NCBI GenBank assembly: GCA_030386875.1 | Contig: CM059560.1 | Span: forward strand, 48,774,757 to 48,838,756 | Reading direction: 5' to 3' | Source: Morinoia aosen | Taxonomy: Eukaryota; Arthropoda; Malacostraca; Amphipoda; Talitridae | Length of the DNA: 64,000 nucleotides | Shown here: in pieces, positions 44,934 to 54,656 of the stretch | Layout of the letters: every line of letters begins with the position of its first letter | Numbering within the stretch: position 1 is the stretch's first letter | The notes under the pieces: model-generated | The model's input: the letters and a program-made list of their open reading frames with translations, nothing else | What the model was told of the DNA's origin: nothing | The model's database searches: none | Translations under genes and position numbers: made by a program

Positions 44934-45283
44934 CTGGAAATAAAAACTCTCGTGACGCTCGCAATATTTAGGCTGGACATAACAGGAGAGCCATACCATA
45001 GGCTTTGACTCAAGAGTTTATGGTCCTACTGGTTGGGGTGCTGACGAACGTTATTCACAACTGGATATTGTCACAAGCCGTCATTGCTGTTAAATTTATT
45101 TTTTTGCTTCCCATGTTGATTTAGAGTTTAGAGGAACTATATTTTAGAGGTGCAATTTAGATAGGAGCCATTTAAATTATAGAGGAACGACATTAACATT
45201 CAACACAACAAATTACATGTATTTAATAATATATTTATTCGTAGTTCATGTGATCTATTCAACTTAACAAAATACCACTAGTT

Positions 45284-48003
45284 CAAATTAGATTATGTTG
45301 GTTTAGGCTTCCCTAACTACATCAAGAGTATTTCCAAGAGAACAAAGAGGAAGGCATAGTTTTGTACAGAATCAAAGGAACGAGGGAATCTATGCGCAAG
45401 CATGGTGACTACTGATATTTCATTTCCAAATTTTACTACTTTTTACCAAATTTTACTACTACCTTCAACGGCAAAAAAATTACTACCTTTTTTTTACACA
45501 ATGAATGTTCTCCAAATGTCCAGATGTAAGTAATTGGCCTATAATGAGTAATTTAAGTCAATAATATAAGCAATACCAAAGGTTCAGAAAAATTTCCAAG
45601 TTTCTTAATACTTAAAATACTTAATTATTACTAAATGGAGCAACCAAAGCTTTACTGCAGAAAAGTTACCTAAATTCCTAGGGTACCCCGTCCTAAATGG
45701 ACTCCAACAAAAGTTTGGCGAAGACCTTGTCTCAACATCTTTCAACTATGATGAAAACAGTTCATCATATGGGAAAAATTAAACTGACTGAAAACTAGTA
45801 GACACCAGGGGATTGTCAGATCCCTTTACAGCAGGGTATAATATCAAGGAATTTCATTGTGACCTAACACTATGGCACTTCGGAAATATGAGTTTGTGAA
45901 CTATTCCTATCGTACCTCAAAATCTAAATCGGCATTCTAATTGCAATCAATAATAACAAATAGGTTATGAACATGTTATATTACGGAACCAATCACGAAA
46001 ATGCAAATTTCATGTAGCTTTACTGTATACTTTTAGCAGAAGAATGAACTCTGATTACATGGAACATCTCCATGCTATGACGACATCCTGGAGGTAACTG
46101 AATCGCCAAAACTGCCAAAAGGAACTAAACTCTCGTTCAAATGATGACATATTGTATTAAAAGATAATTTTATAGTATATTCTTTCTTTATTTTGACATA
46201 AATTAACGTCACTGGAAAAAACTTTCAGCTTTACTAAAAGTTTATTGAAAAAAAACATTTATAATTTCAGTAAATCGTTGTTTCCCCCAAATCGAAGCGG
46301 ACAGAATAAATTCGTCTTTTCATAGGAAGATAATACTGCTCACAAATCAAGCTCAGGTCTAAAAAACCACTTTCTGGATATAAATGAACTGCGGAGAAGT
46401 TCCTATGACGTCATTGCAATGTTTCTTTCCTGCTGCAACAACTTGTAGTGTGAGAATATTCGTCTTGGAACAAGAATTGGAAGGTTACATCAAGTTTATG
46501 ATAATCAAGACCTTACCAGCCAAATATATGACTTTGAATTAAACATTATTCATTAGGAGGACTTACTCATTAGGACTTCATTCATTAGGAGGACTATTCA
46601 CAACTTACTGATCTGAAATTGCAGCAGGACTCTCTAAAAGCTAATTGAGAATAATTTTATTTTTGTGCTTACGTTTGTGGATAAAATACTTTCATTTTTG
46701 AGTATCAAGTGCACAAAAAGAACAATTACGCCAACTATGCTATACATCTTACGAGCAACTGCATCCACTAAAGATGAAATCCAATTAAATTTAATAGTTA
46801 TTTAGTGATGAGTACAACTACATATTTAGAAATTTTTGTTAGTTGTAAAAGTTTGTTCATAAAATTTAAAAGAAAAAGTTCACAAGATGTTTTACATTTA
46901 AAAGAATCGTAATTCTTCATAAAATATAAATTATTTTACCTGGCAAACATATTTCAATCAAAGCTACTTGATGGGCTTCCACAAGAAAATATGTAGCTAT
47001 GCTATTTTATTTTTCCTTGAGATCGTATAATCATATTTGATACGTAAGAATAAAAGCTGTTAAATGACGCCCGACCTCGTAATCATAAATGCACAATTTT
47101 TAAATCCTTATTTTATTTTCAATACTAATCCCTGATATTACAAGTTCCTAAGTTTGTATCTCAATGTAAGTGCGCACTAATAGAAGTGTTTTTAGCAGTG
47201 CATCGCCACTGGTATTACATTTATTAAATTTATATTTATAAGATTCATGAAACCTAAATTACCGCATCAAAGCGAAAGCTATTTTTATTGTTTTCTCACA
47301 ATAATTTGTTAATAATAAAATGGCTCAAATGAACCTTCCATCATAAAACAACTAGATAACTTTCGGATCAAACGGAATGAGAAGAAAAAGTGAACTGTTT
47401 TAAATGTTGTTCCCAAAAATTTTGAAACTTTTTTCTATTTTGCGTGCTCCAATCCTAAAATTACACCCCACTCTACAGGAATATTTCCCATAAATCGAGG
47501 CAAATTTCTGATTATGGGAAAAATAAATTTAAAAAATTCTTTATACTCTATATAAATATGTAACATTACTTTAAATTTTCAGAGAATTATTCCACTTAAC
47601 AATTTTTTTACTACCCTGAGGCAAATTTTACTACTTTTTACTACTTTCCAAATTTTACTACTTTCTACTACCTTTTTACTACTTTCCAAATTTTGCTACT
47701 TTTTACTACTTTCCAAATTTTACTACTTTTTACTACTTTACAACCTAGTAGACACCCTGGCAAGTTGTGCCCCCCTGCGCACAAGAACAGCAAGACCAAA
47801 AGAAGTTTACGAAAGAAAAACGTCAAAGAAGAAAGTAACAAGTGTTGATAAAAAAGGAGAGCAGTGAACTGAAAAGAAATGGTTCACAGCAATACAAAAA
47901 ACCTATTCTACTTTAACAAAGGCAGGCCTACTCAACCTTAAGCTAAGGTTCTAACATCTCCCTTTTAGGGCGCGCTAATTCCCATAGATACGATAGCTGT
48001 ATC
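45284..48003 (-). mobile_element. SINE-X copy 6, split by a 2.36 kb insertion
   Basis: Two halves of the SINE (45284-45400 and about 47766-48003) are separated by inserted DNA. Imperfect outer duplications CCACTAGTT (45275-45283) and CCACCAGTT (48004-48012). Head at the right (GATACGATAGCTGTATCCCA). More diverged than copies 1, 2 and 4. Confidence 0.7.
45401..47760. mobile_element. 2.36 kb DNA element inserted in SINE-X copy 6
   Basis: The host SINE is cut cleanly: GCAAG occurs just before (45396-45400) and just after (47761-47765). The ends CATGGTGACTACT and, inverted, CAGGGTGTCTACT form a 13-bp imperfect inverted repeat. Inside both ends are direct repeats of CCAAATTTTACTACTTTTTA-type sequence. 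The interior is AT-rich without a transposase. A non-autonomous DNA transposon, superfamily uncertain: CAGGG suggests hAT, but the visible duplication is only five bases. Confidence 0.65.
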
Positions 48004-48009
48004 CCACCA

Positions 48010-48537
48010 GTTGATGAAATATCACAATTATAATCCCGAAAAGAAAGAGTACCACTACGGTAATGTTTTACTTGAAACCTTTTTGCCAAGTCATTGGTCT
48101 CAGTTTAAAAAACTCCAAAATCATTTAAGTTTCAGAATGATTGCATAACATCAAGGAGTTGCAATTACAGGGTGTCCCACAAAAATGTACTCATCCTTTG
48201 CCCGACACATATTTTTTGTTTTTGTTTCAGGCGTTTTTGAAATTTTTTTTTTAATTTAATGTTCTCTTCTTTGGTAAAACTCCTTAGACATGTGTGTACG
48301 TTAATTCAAACAATTCAAGAGTACTGGGCAGTTTAAGAATAATTAATTTTCAAATTGAGGCACTCTATATAGTAGCTATACATTTGATAAAAACCCAAGG
48401 AAAACGAAAAGTGTATGTGTTAAGAAAATTCCATGCACCACAGAAGTGACTCAACAAAATTCCAAGAACCACAGAAGTGACTCAACAAAATTCCAAGCAC
48501 CACAATAGTAACTGGAACAAGAGCCACACAAACACAC
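48010..48537 (-). other. Intron 5, SINE-flanking part
   Basis: No exon. A short local duplication around AAAATTCCAAGNACCACA occurs three times at 48426-48505, next to the exon 5 donor. Confidence 0.4.
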
Positions 48538-48864
48538 CTGCTGGAAAGCCTCATCTCCTCCCGGCACCTCCACCATCCTCACACTGCCGACCTTGCAGCG
48601 CTTGGACCCCTGAACAGCGGCTGCAGCACCAGTCACGCGGCCGTGTTTCTTGGGCATGAGCTGCTGGAACTTGGAATGCGCGGCTATCTCGTGTCGCTTC
48701 ATGGTGGCCTTGTTGCCAAACGTGAGGGGGCACTGGAGGCACTTGAGGGGAGGTGCGGACTCGGTGTTGTGGAGGCCCATTGTTGAGGAGACGGAATCTG
48801 AGAGAGACTGGACGCGCGCCACGTCTGCAGGAGACAGCACCAGTGGACTGCTGTCGCTATGAGC
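48538..48864 (-). CDS. Zinc-finger gene, coding exon 5 (end of finger 5, finger 6)
   Basis: Residues 708-816, phase 0 at both ends. The first codons, Ala-His, supply the last ligand of finger 5. Finger 6 is LKCLQCPLTFGNKATMKRHE followed by IAAH (C-x2-C-x12-H-x4-H), then a basic stretch (KFQQLMPKKHGRVTGAAAAV; SKRCKVGS) that may be a nuclear localisation signal. Acceptor ATTTTGTATCCAG, donor CAG/GTGTGT. Confidence 0.85.
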
Positions 48865-48879
48865 CTGGATACAAAATAT

Positions 48880-50003
48880 CACGCAACAGTTTCAGACGTT
48901 TTGAAATTCTTGAAAATGGATGATTATTTCACTAGAAGAATGCTCTATTCAGATATAAATTACGGTCAATGCAAAAATGATTGTATATAGAATCTTGGTA
49001 TTTATGGGGGGTTAATCTTTGCTTCAGGGTCCTCCTGGTAAAGCCAATGTAACATTTATTAAGAGACTTACATGCTCTACTGTCACGTTGTCAAAATACA
49101 ATATCATCTGCCACAATGAAGATGGGTTGAGAGAATTTTTTTAGAAGTTATCACGTGATGAACTTCAAATAACCGTATCCATGATACGAGTTTCACCAGT
49201 GCACGAGTACAAGAATATTTTCTATCACGTGTACTGTTAGGATGGATATACATGTTTGTCATCCACATCTGGAAGATTTGTTCAAGAAAGGTATTGAATC
49301 CCGTCATTTTTGATGGGCCATTCACACTAGTTTTGTAATAAGCAATGTTGCGCAAATGATTCATGCTAATCAGTCATTTCTATCTAGAAGTACTGTACTG
49401 GTGAGCTGTTGATTATAACCATCGTATTTCCATAGCCATGCATTCAGTAACTGAATCCTCTGTTATAAAATACGAGCATAGCCTCTGAATTATGTAGTCA
49501 TGAATTATGTGCATTCCATTATGTTATTTTTTTTCTTGTTGCCAATAGAAATAGCATTATTAAATCTCAAGCTGGCTTGAATAAACACTTGATTTTATTA
49601 TTATCCATTGTGAGATTCTCTTTAAGAACGGGCTTACTATTAAAAAAATTCACATTAAATATTTTAAAGATGCTTCTCTTTTATTGCTTTCACTATCAAT
49701 TTGCAGTGAAAAAAGACATTAACATGCAAGAAGTATAAAGTAATGAGTGAAATCGAAGTGTTCAAGTGAAAAGAGTTCAGCTAAAAATATAAGCTACTCA
49801 AACTTATCCATGCAAAAAAGTCAAAGAAGATATGAACTACTTATGCAACTTTATTGTACCAAACAAAAATTTCAGTGTAAATAAATTTAATACTATCACC
49901 ACACACACTTTTCTTTTCAATTAAGCAGCAATCATCTGTAAAGGCTCCAGGAAGATTAAATCATCAAATCCAGAACCTACACTAAAAAACGGAGAAAACT
50001 CAC
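48880..50003 (-). other. Intron 4 of the zinc-finger gene
   Basis: AT-rich. 49188-49335 resembles 6640-6800 and 7400-7445 of the hAT-type element (shared GTTTCACCAGTGCACGAGTA and GGTATTGAATCCC-type blocks). Nothing else recognised. Confidence 0.5.
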
Positions 50004-50389
50004 CCTTATTTTATGGGAATGCAAGTTGGAAGCTTGATTGAAACCTCTGCCGCACTGATGACACTTGTACGGTCGCTCATTGGTGTGGATGAACATGTGG
50101 TTCTTGAGGTTACCCTTTTGGTGGAACGCCTTGCCACACACGCTGCAGACGTGAGGCTTCACTCCGTCGTGCAACTTCTTGTGCGAGATGAGAGTGGAGA
50201 CGCGCGTGAACGTTTTCTGGCAGATGTCGCACACGTATGGACGGAACTGCGAGTGCGTTGAGCGGTGTTGAGACAGAGTGCTCATCTGACGGAACGCCTT
50301 GCCGCACTGGTCGCACGTGAAGTTCCGCTCGTCCGTGTGTGTGGGCAGGTGCCGCATTAGCGTGTACTGGTGGATGAACTCTCTCCCGC
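50004..50389 (-). CDS. Zinc-finger gene, coding exon 4 (fingers 1-5)
   Basis: Residues 579-707. GC at the exon start completes the second Cys of finger 1, whose first Cys is in exon 3. Contents: rest of finger 1 (GREFIHQYTLMRHLPTH), finger 2 (FTCDQCGKAFRQMSTLSQHR), finger 3 (YVCDICQKTFTRVSTLISHK), finger 4 (HVCSVCGKAFHQKGNLKNHM) and finger 5 up to its first His (YKCHQCGRGFNQASNLHSHK). TGEKP-type linkers are present in altered form (THTDERNF, IHTNERPY). The array should bind DNA sequence-specifically. Acceptor GTGCCATTGCAG, donor AGG/GTGAGT. Confidence 0.93.
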
Positions 50390-50759
50390 CTGCAATGGCA
50401 CAGTAAAAAAAATCCTCGTCTTACATTAATCAATTGATGTTTCAGTTAGCTCAATGTCCCTTGAAGTTATAATAATAATAATAAACTCAGTTAACGACAA
50501 CTTCGGTCAAGGACTATTTAGTTGTCGCTTTGGTAGTTTACCAAAGTAATCTTTGTCTTGATGCAATTATGATTTCAAAGCAATATTATTAAGAGTAATC
50601 TTAGCTCGTACGTTCAATTTCATCCACCGAGGACTTCACGGAACCAACCACGCCGAGGCGAACCTGATAGAGCGAGACACAAAAATTTGGTGCATATCAA
50701 TATTCTTCCCGTACTTGACGATGCATGGAGGTTATCCAGAGTTTTAATTTCATTGATAG

Positions 50760-50876
50760 TAGCTAGAACCCCCGGGTGGGGTTCCAGCTACCCGCCCTCA
50801 CTATGGCCGAGCGCTGACCCATGCTGGAACCCCCTCTCAACAGAGAGTTGAGGATATAAGCACGGAGCGCTCGGCC
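50760..50876 (-). promoter_or_regulatory. Structured LINE 3' UTR: two strong inverted repeats
   Basis: 50760-50790 folds as TAGCT-GAACCCC against GGGGTTC-AGCTA. 50805-50815 GGCCGAGCGCT pairs perfectly with 50866-50876, enclosing CTCTCAAC/GTTGAG. Lying 60-180 bases after the ORF2 stop, they could be an RT recognition structure; that function is inference. Confidence 0.5.
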
Positions 50877-50936
50877 ATTTGCTTATCAAAATTCCAAGGT
50901 AGTGTCCGTCACACCTCTACTTGTCCACTTTCACCT

Positions 50937-53900
50937 TCACAGATTTCCGAACACATTGATTTCCTTGATGAACTCCAGCACTCTACGGATGGGTCCTCCG
51001 TCCCGCAACACGTTCCCCGTATTAACATTCTTACCGGTTCCCGGCTTAAGTATTCGGTCTCTTGTTAGCTGCAGCGCGGTACATTCTTCCATGATATGTT
51101 TTACAGTTATGACCTCTGTTCCACACCATCCGCAAATGGGTCTCTGTCCGAGAGCCTGCGGGTCCAAGAGATAACTGTGAGTTAGGGTTGTATGGTTCAG
51201 TCGCAACCTATTTATGACCACCTCTTCCTGTCGGTTCAACTTCAAGTCGGCTCTCTTCCACTTTCCGGGGCTGGGTTTTATTGCTCGCAAGTCTCCTCGT
51301 TCCTGTTGCCATTCCACGTTCCAAATCTCGTATGTTCTTCTTCTGATTACCGGGAGCCAGTCGCTGTAGGGAATCAGCAGAAATTCAGCAGGTCTGGTTG
51401 CTGCCGCCTTTGCCGCCTGGTCCGCGCGCTCATTTTCAACTATGCCAACGTGGGCTGGAACCCAGCTAATTGTTATGTTCTTTCCATCCGAAATAATCTG
51501 GTGCATCTCAAGCGTTAATTTTTTCAAAAGTTCATTATTTTCAGTGTAGCTATCGATCAATTGTATCGAGCTCATTGAATCGCTGCATATTACGAAGTTC
51601 TGGGCTGGCGTTTCCTTGATGATATTTAAGGCAAGCTTGATAGCGTGCAGTTCGGCTGTCATAACACTTGCCACGTCTGGGAGAGAGGCGCTTCTGATGA
51701 TATCGCCCATCACGGCCGCTGCACCTACTCCCGTCGGTGACTTTGATCCATCTGTGTAGATGATTTTATGCTTTTGGTATCTCCTCATGTTATCTCTGTG
51801 TATGTGCCGTACGATAGATGCGTCTATTTCTTCTTTCTTCATTTTAGTCATGTGCTGTTCCACTTCTGGTCTCCTCAAGACCCACGAAAATGATGCAGGT
51901 GTAAGGCTCGGCTGGACGGGCTGGGTTGGAATGTTATACTGAGTTAAGGCCTGACGTATTCTCTGGATAACCGGTTCTGAGGTGCACTTGCGGCTGGTAA
52001 AAAACATTTCAAGTTTAGTATTATTGACACAACAATATGCTGGATTTAGGAAATGACATTTAAGCTTAAAGAAATATCGGAGTAGCAAGTCTTTCCTTCG
52101 TAGCTCTAGTTTTGGTTCGTTGCAAATGATGTGGAGGTTCACTATTGGTGTCGTCTTGAAAGCGCCCGCACTAATGCGCATTGCCTCGTTTATGACAGCA
52201 TCAATCTCCCTCAGCGCCGCTGCACTGGCAGAACCGTACACTATACTTCCGTAATCAATCTTTGACCGGATCAGGGATCTGTATAATTTCATTAGAATAT
52301 CCTGATCTGCACCCCAAGTATATGCAGACACAGATCTCATCAGGTTCAAGTCATTTCGGCATTTTTCTTTTGTCTTATGGATATGGGTAATCCAATTGAG
52401 TTTTCTGTCCCAGTGGAGACCAAGGAACTTTGTGCTTTCGACGGTTGGTATTGTTTTTCCTTCTAGTTGCAGGGTTGGAACAAGTGTTGGTTCTCTCCCT
52501 TTATAAAAATTCATTGCGGTCGTCTTGGTTGAGGAGAATTTAAATCCGTTTTTCATTGCCCAATGGGTGATTTTGTCTATTGTTATCTGTAACTCTGCTT
52601 GTACTTTGGTCTTGTCGTAATCTGCAAATGCTATGAGGAGATCGTCCACGAACAGAGAGCTGAACACTTCTGATGGGATTTCACTTGCCAATGAGTTTAT
52701 TTTTACTGCGAAAAGTGTGACACTTAAAGTGCTTCCCTGAGGCGTTCCTGTGGCTAGATCTTCAGCTTGAGACATTTCTTCCCCAAGTTTGACTTTAAAC
52801 GTTCGATCTTTGAGGAATTCCTCAACGAATTTTGGCAATCTTCCCCTTAGACCAGCTGTCGCCAAATCTCTCAAAATTCCGTAGCGCCACGTCATGTCGT
52901 AAGCCTTTTCCAAATCAAAAAACACTGCCATGACAAATTTATTATTGGCCAGCGACTGTCTAATGTACGTATCAAACCGTACAAGATGATCTACGGTTGC
53001 TCGATGTCGTCTGAAGCCACACTGCACACTGGAGAGGAGTTTATTGTTTTCGAGGTATTCCATTAACCTTCTGTTGATCATCTTTTCGTATGTTTTGCAT
53101 ACACAACTCGTCAATGAGATTGGTCTATAGTTACTAGGGTTTGTGTGATCTTTGCCGGGTTTTGGGACAGGGATTACAATAGCCTGTTTCCATGGTTGAT
53201 AGACGAATTCGGAACTCCATAGTTTGTTGTATACTTTCAGCAGATATTGGAGAGCATTAGTCGGTAGATTCTTGATCATAAGATTACTGATATTGTCCGG
53301 TCCAGGTGTCGTGATTTTGTTACTCTTGATGGCAGATGATAGTTCACACATGGTGAAAGGAGCATTGTATGGTTCTCTGTTGTTGCTTGTGAAGTCCACT
53401 GGGGTTTGTTCAATAAGTTGCTTGTATTGGAGGAATTGACTCGAGTAGTTTCTATCGCTGGATGTGGTCCTGAATGTCTCGGCTAGTTTCTCAACGATGG
53501 TCTTCAGCGTTGAGTATTGGACTCCATTCTCGCTTAGCATTTTTATTTGTCTCTTCACTCTTCCTCTGATTCTATTTATTTTCTCCCACACGCAGCTGCT
53601 AGGCGTGTTGGTGCTGAGAGTTGTGACGTACTCTCGCCAACTGCTCCGTTTTGCTTCCCTGAAGGTTCTCGTTGCCACTGCTCGTGCTCTCTTCCACTTG
53701 ACCTTATCTTCCATCAGTCCCGTCCTCTTATATATCCTGTAACACCTTTCTCTTTCCCCCCAAGCTGCTTTGCAGTCTGCAGTCCACCACGGCTTTGCAT
53801 AACACCGTCTCCTCTTGTATTTAGGTACCCACCTCTCAGCAGCGCAACCAAACTTTGTGTAAAGATCGACCACTGCCGCGTCTGGATCCTCCGGTATTTC

Positions 53901-54656
53901 AAGTTCGTGGGCATTTCTCCATATTTCGTCTTCACGATATTGCTTCCAATTGCCCTTCCTGAAATTCCATCCTTCCGGCTCAACACGTCCGTCAGCTTGT
54001 CGCACTGATAAGGTCAACACTATAGGGAAATGGTCGCTGCTAAGCACTGAAGAGAGGGCGGTAAATTTTACATCCGGTGTTATATCAGGGGTGGTCAAGG
54101 TCAGGTCAATCACCGATCCTGAGATATGGGTGGCTGAGTCATCATTGATAATATTAACGATGCCTTGTTTTAGGAAATTTTGCATCACTCGTCCTCTTCG
54201 ATCTATGGTACTATTTCCCCAGTCACTGTGATGGGCGTTGAAATCTCCCATCAGGATAACGGGTTTTGGCATTCCTTTGATTACGTCAAAAAGCTCTTCG
54301 ATGTTTATATTTGTCCTTGGTGGTAGGTAAATAGATGCTACTGTGATGACTTTATAGTTATTTAGGCACACCCTTGCACCAATAATTTGAGTAGGTGAAT
54401 TGATTTCAATTTCTTGAATTGGTATCGACGAGTGTACATACAGAGCCACCCCTCCATGGAACCTGTGGTTGTAATGGCCCTGCTTGCACAGACCATTATA
54501 TCCCTGTATAGGTGACACAAAATCATTCCCATGGAATGTCTCCTGGACTGCTATCACTGCAGGTTTGTGTGTATCAACCAGGTTGATGAGGTCTTCTTTT
54601 GATGTCGCCATTCCCTGCAGGTTCCACTGGATGAACTTGACTTCTTCCACCGCCAT
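50937..54656 (-). CDS. LINE ORF2: endonuclease, reverse transcriptase, RNase H
   Basis: 1,239 residues from the ATG at 54656. N-terminal apurinic-type endonuclease (about 6-220): QWN, QETF, SIYLPP, GDFNAHHSDWG and SSDHFPI carry the expected Asn, Glu, Tyr, Asp and His positions. RT (about 490-745): VPKPGKDHTNPSNYRPISL, FFDLEKAYD, GTPQGSTLS and LFVDDLLIAF, with Val instead of the common Ala in the xADD box. RNase H (about 965-1085): YTDGS, TAELHAI, ICSDSMSS and the final WVPAHVGIVENERAD. C-terminal knuckle CGWCGTEVITVKHIMEEC. Copies RNA into DNA at a nicked target. Clade I/R1-like by RNase H; exact clade needs a tree. Confidence 0.93.
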   Translation of the reverse strand: MAVEEVKFIQWNLQGMATSKEDLINLVDTHKPAVIAVQETFHGNDFVSPIQGYNGLCKQGHYNHRFHGGVALYVHSSIPIQEIEINSPTQIIGARVCLNNYKVITVASIYLPPRTNINIEELFDVIKGMPKPVILMGDFNAHHSDWGNSTIDRRGRVMQNFLKQGIVNIINDDSATHISGSVIDLTLTTPDITPDVKFTALSSVLSSDHFPIVLTLSVRQADGRVEPEGWNFRKGNWKQYREDEIWRNAHELEIPEDPDAAVVDLYTKFGCAAERWVPKYKRRRCYAKPWWTADCKAAWGERERCYRIYKRTGLMEDKVKWKRARAVATRTFREAKRSSWREYVTTLSTNTPSSCVWEKINRIRGRVKRQIKMLSENGVQYSTLKTIVEKLAETFRTTSSDRNYSSQFLQYKQLIEQTPVDFTSNNREPYNAPFTMCELSSAIKSNKITTPGPDNISNLMIKNLPTNALQYLLKVYNKLWSSEFVYQPWKQAIVIPVPKPGKDHTNPSNYRPISLTSCVCKTYEKMINRRLMEYLENNKLLSSVQCGFRRHRATVDHLVRFDTYIRQSLANNKFVMAVFFDLEKAYDMTWRYGILRDLATAGLRGRLPKFVEEFLKDRTFKVKLGEEMSQAEDLATGTPQGSTLSVTLFAVKINSLASEIPSEVFSSLFVDDLLIAFADYDKTKVQAELQITIDKITHWAMKNGFKFSSTKTTAMNFYKGREPTLVPTLQLEGKTIPTVESTKFLGLHWDRKLNWITHIHKTKEKCRNDLNLMRSVSAYTWGADQDILMKLYRSLIRSKIDYGSIVYGSASAAALREIDAVINEAMRISAGAFKTTPIVNLHIICNEPKLELRRKDLLLRYFFKLKCHFLNPAYCCVNNTKLEMFFTSRKCTSEPVIQRIRQALTQYNIPTQPVQPSLTPASFSWVLRRPEVEQHMTKMKKEEIDASIVRHIHRDNMRRYQKHKIIYTDGSKSPTGVGAAAVMGDIIRSASLPDVASVMTAELHAIKLALNIIKETPAQNFVICSDSMSSIQLIDSYTENNELLKKLTLEMHQIISDGKNITISWVPAHVGIVENERADQAAKAAATRPAEFLLIPYSDWLPVIRRRTYEIWNVEWQQERGDLRAIKPSPGKWKRADLKLNRQEEVVINRLRLNHTTLTHSYLLDPQALGQRPICGWCGTEVITVKHIMEECTALQLTRDRILKPGTGKNVNTGNVLRDGGPIRRVLEFIKEINVFGNL

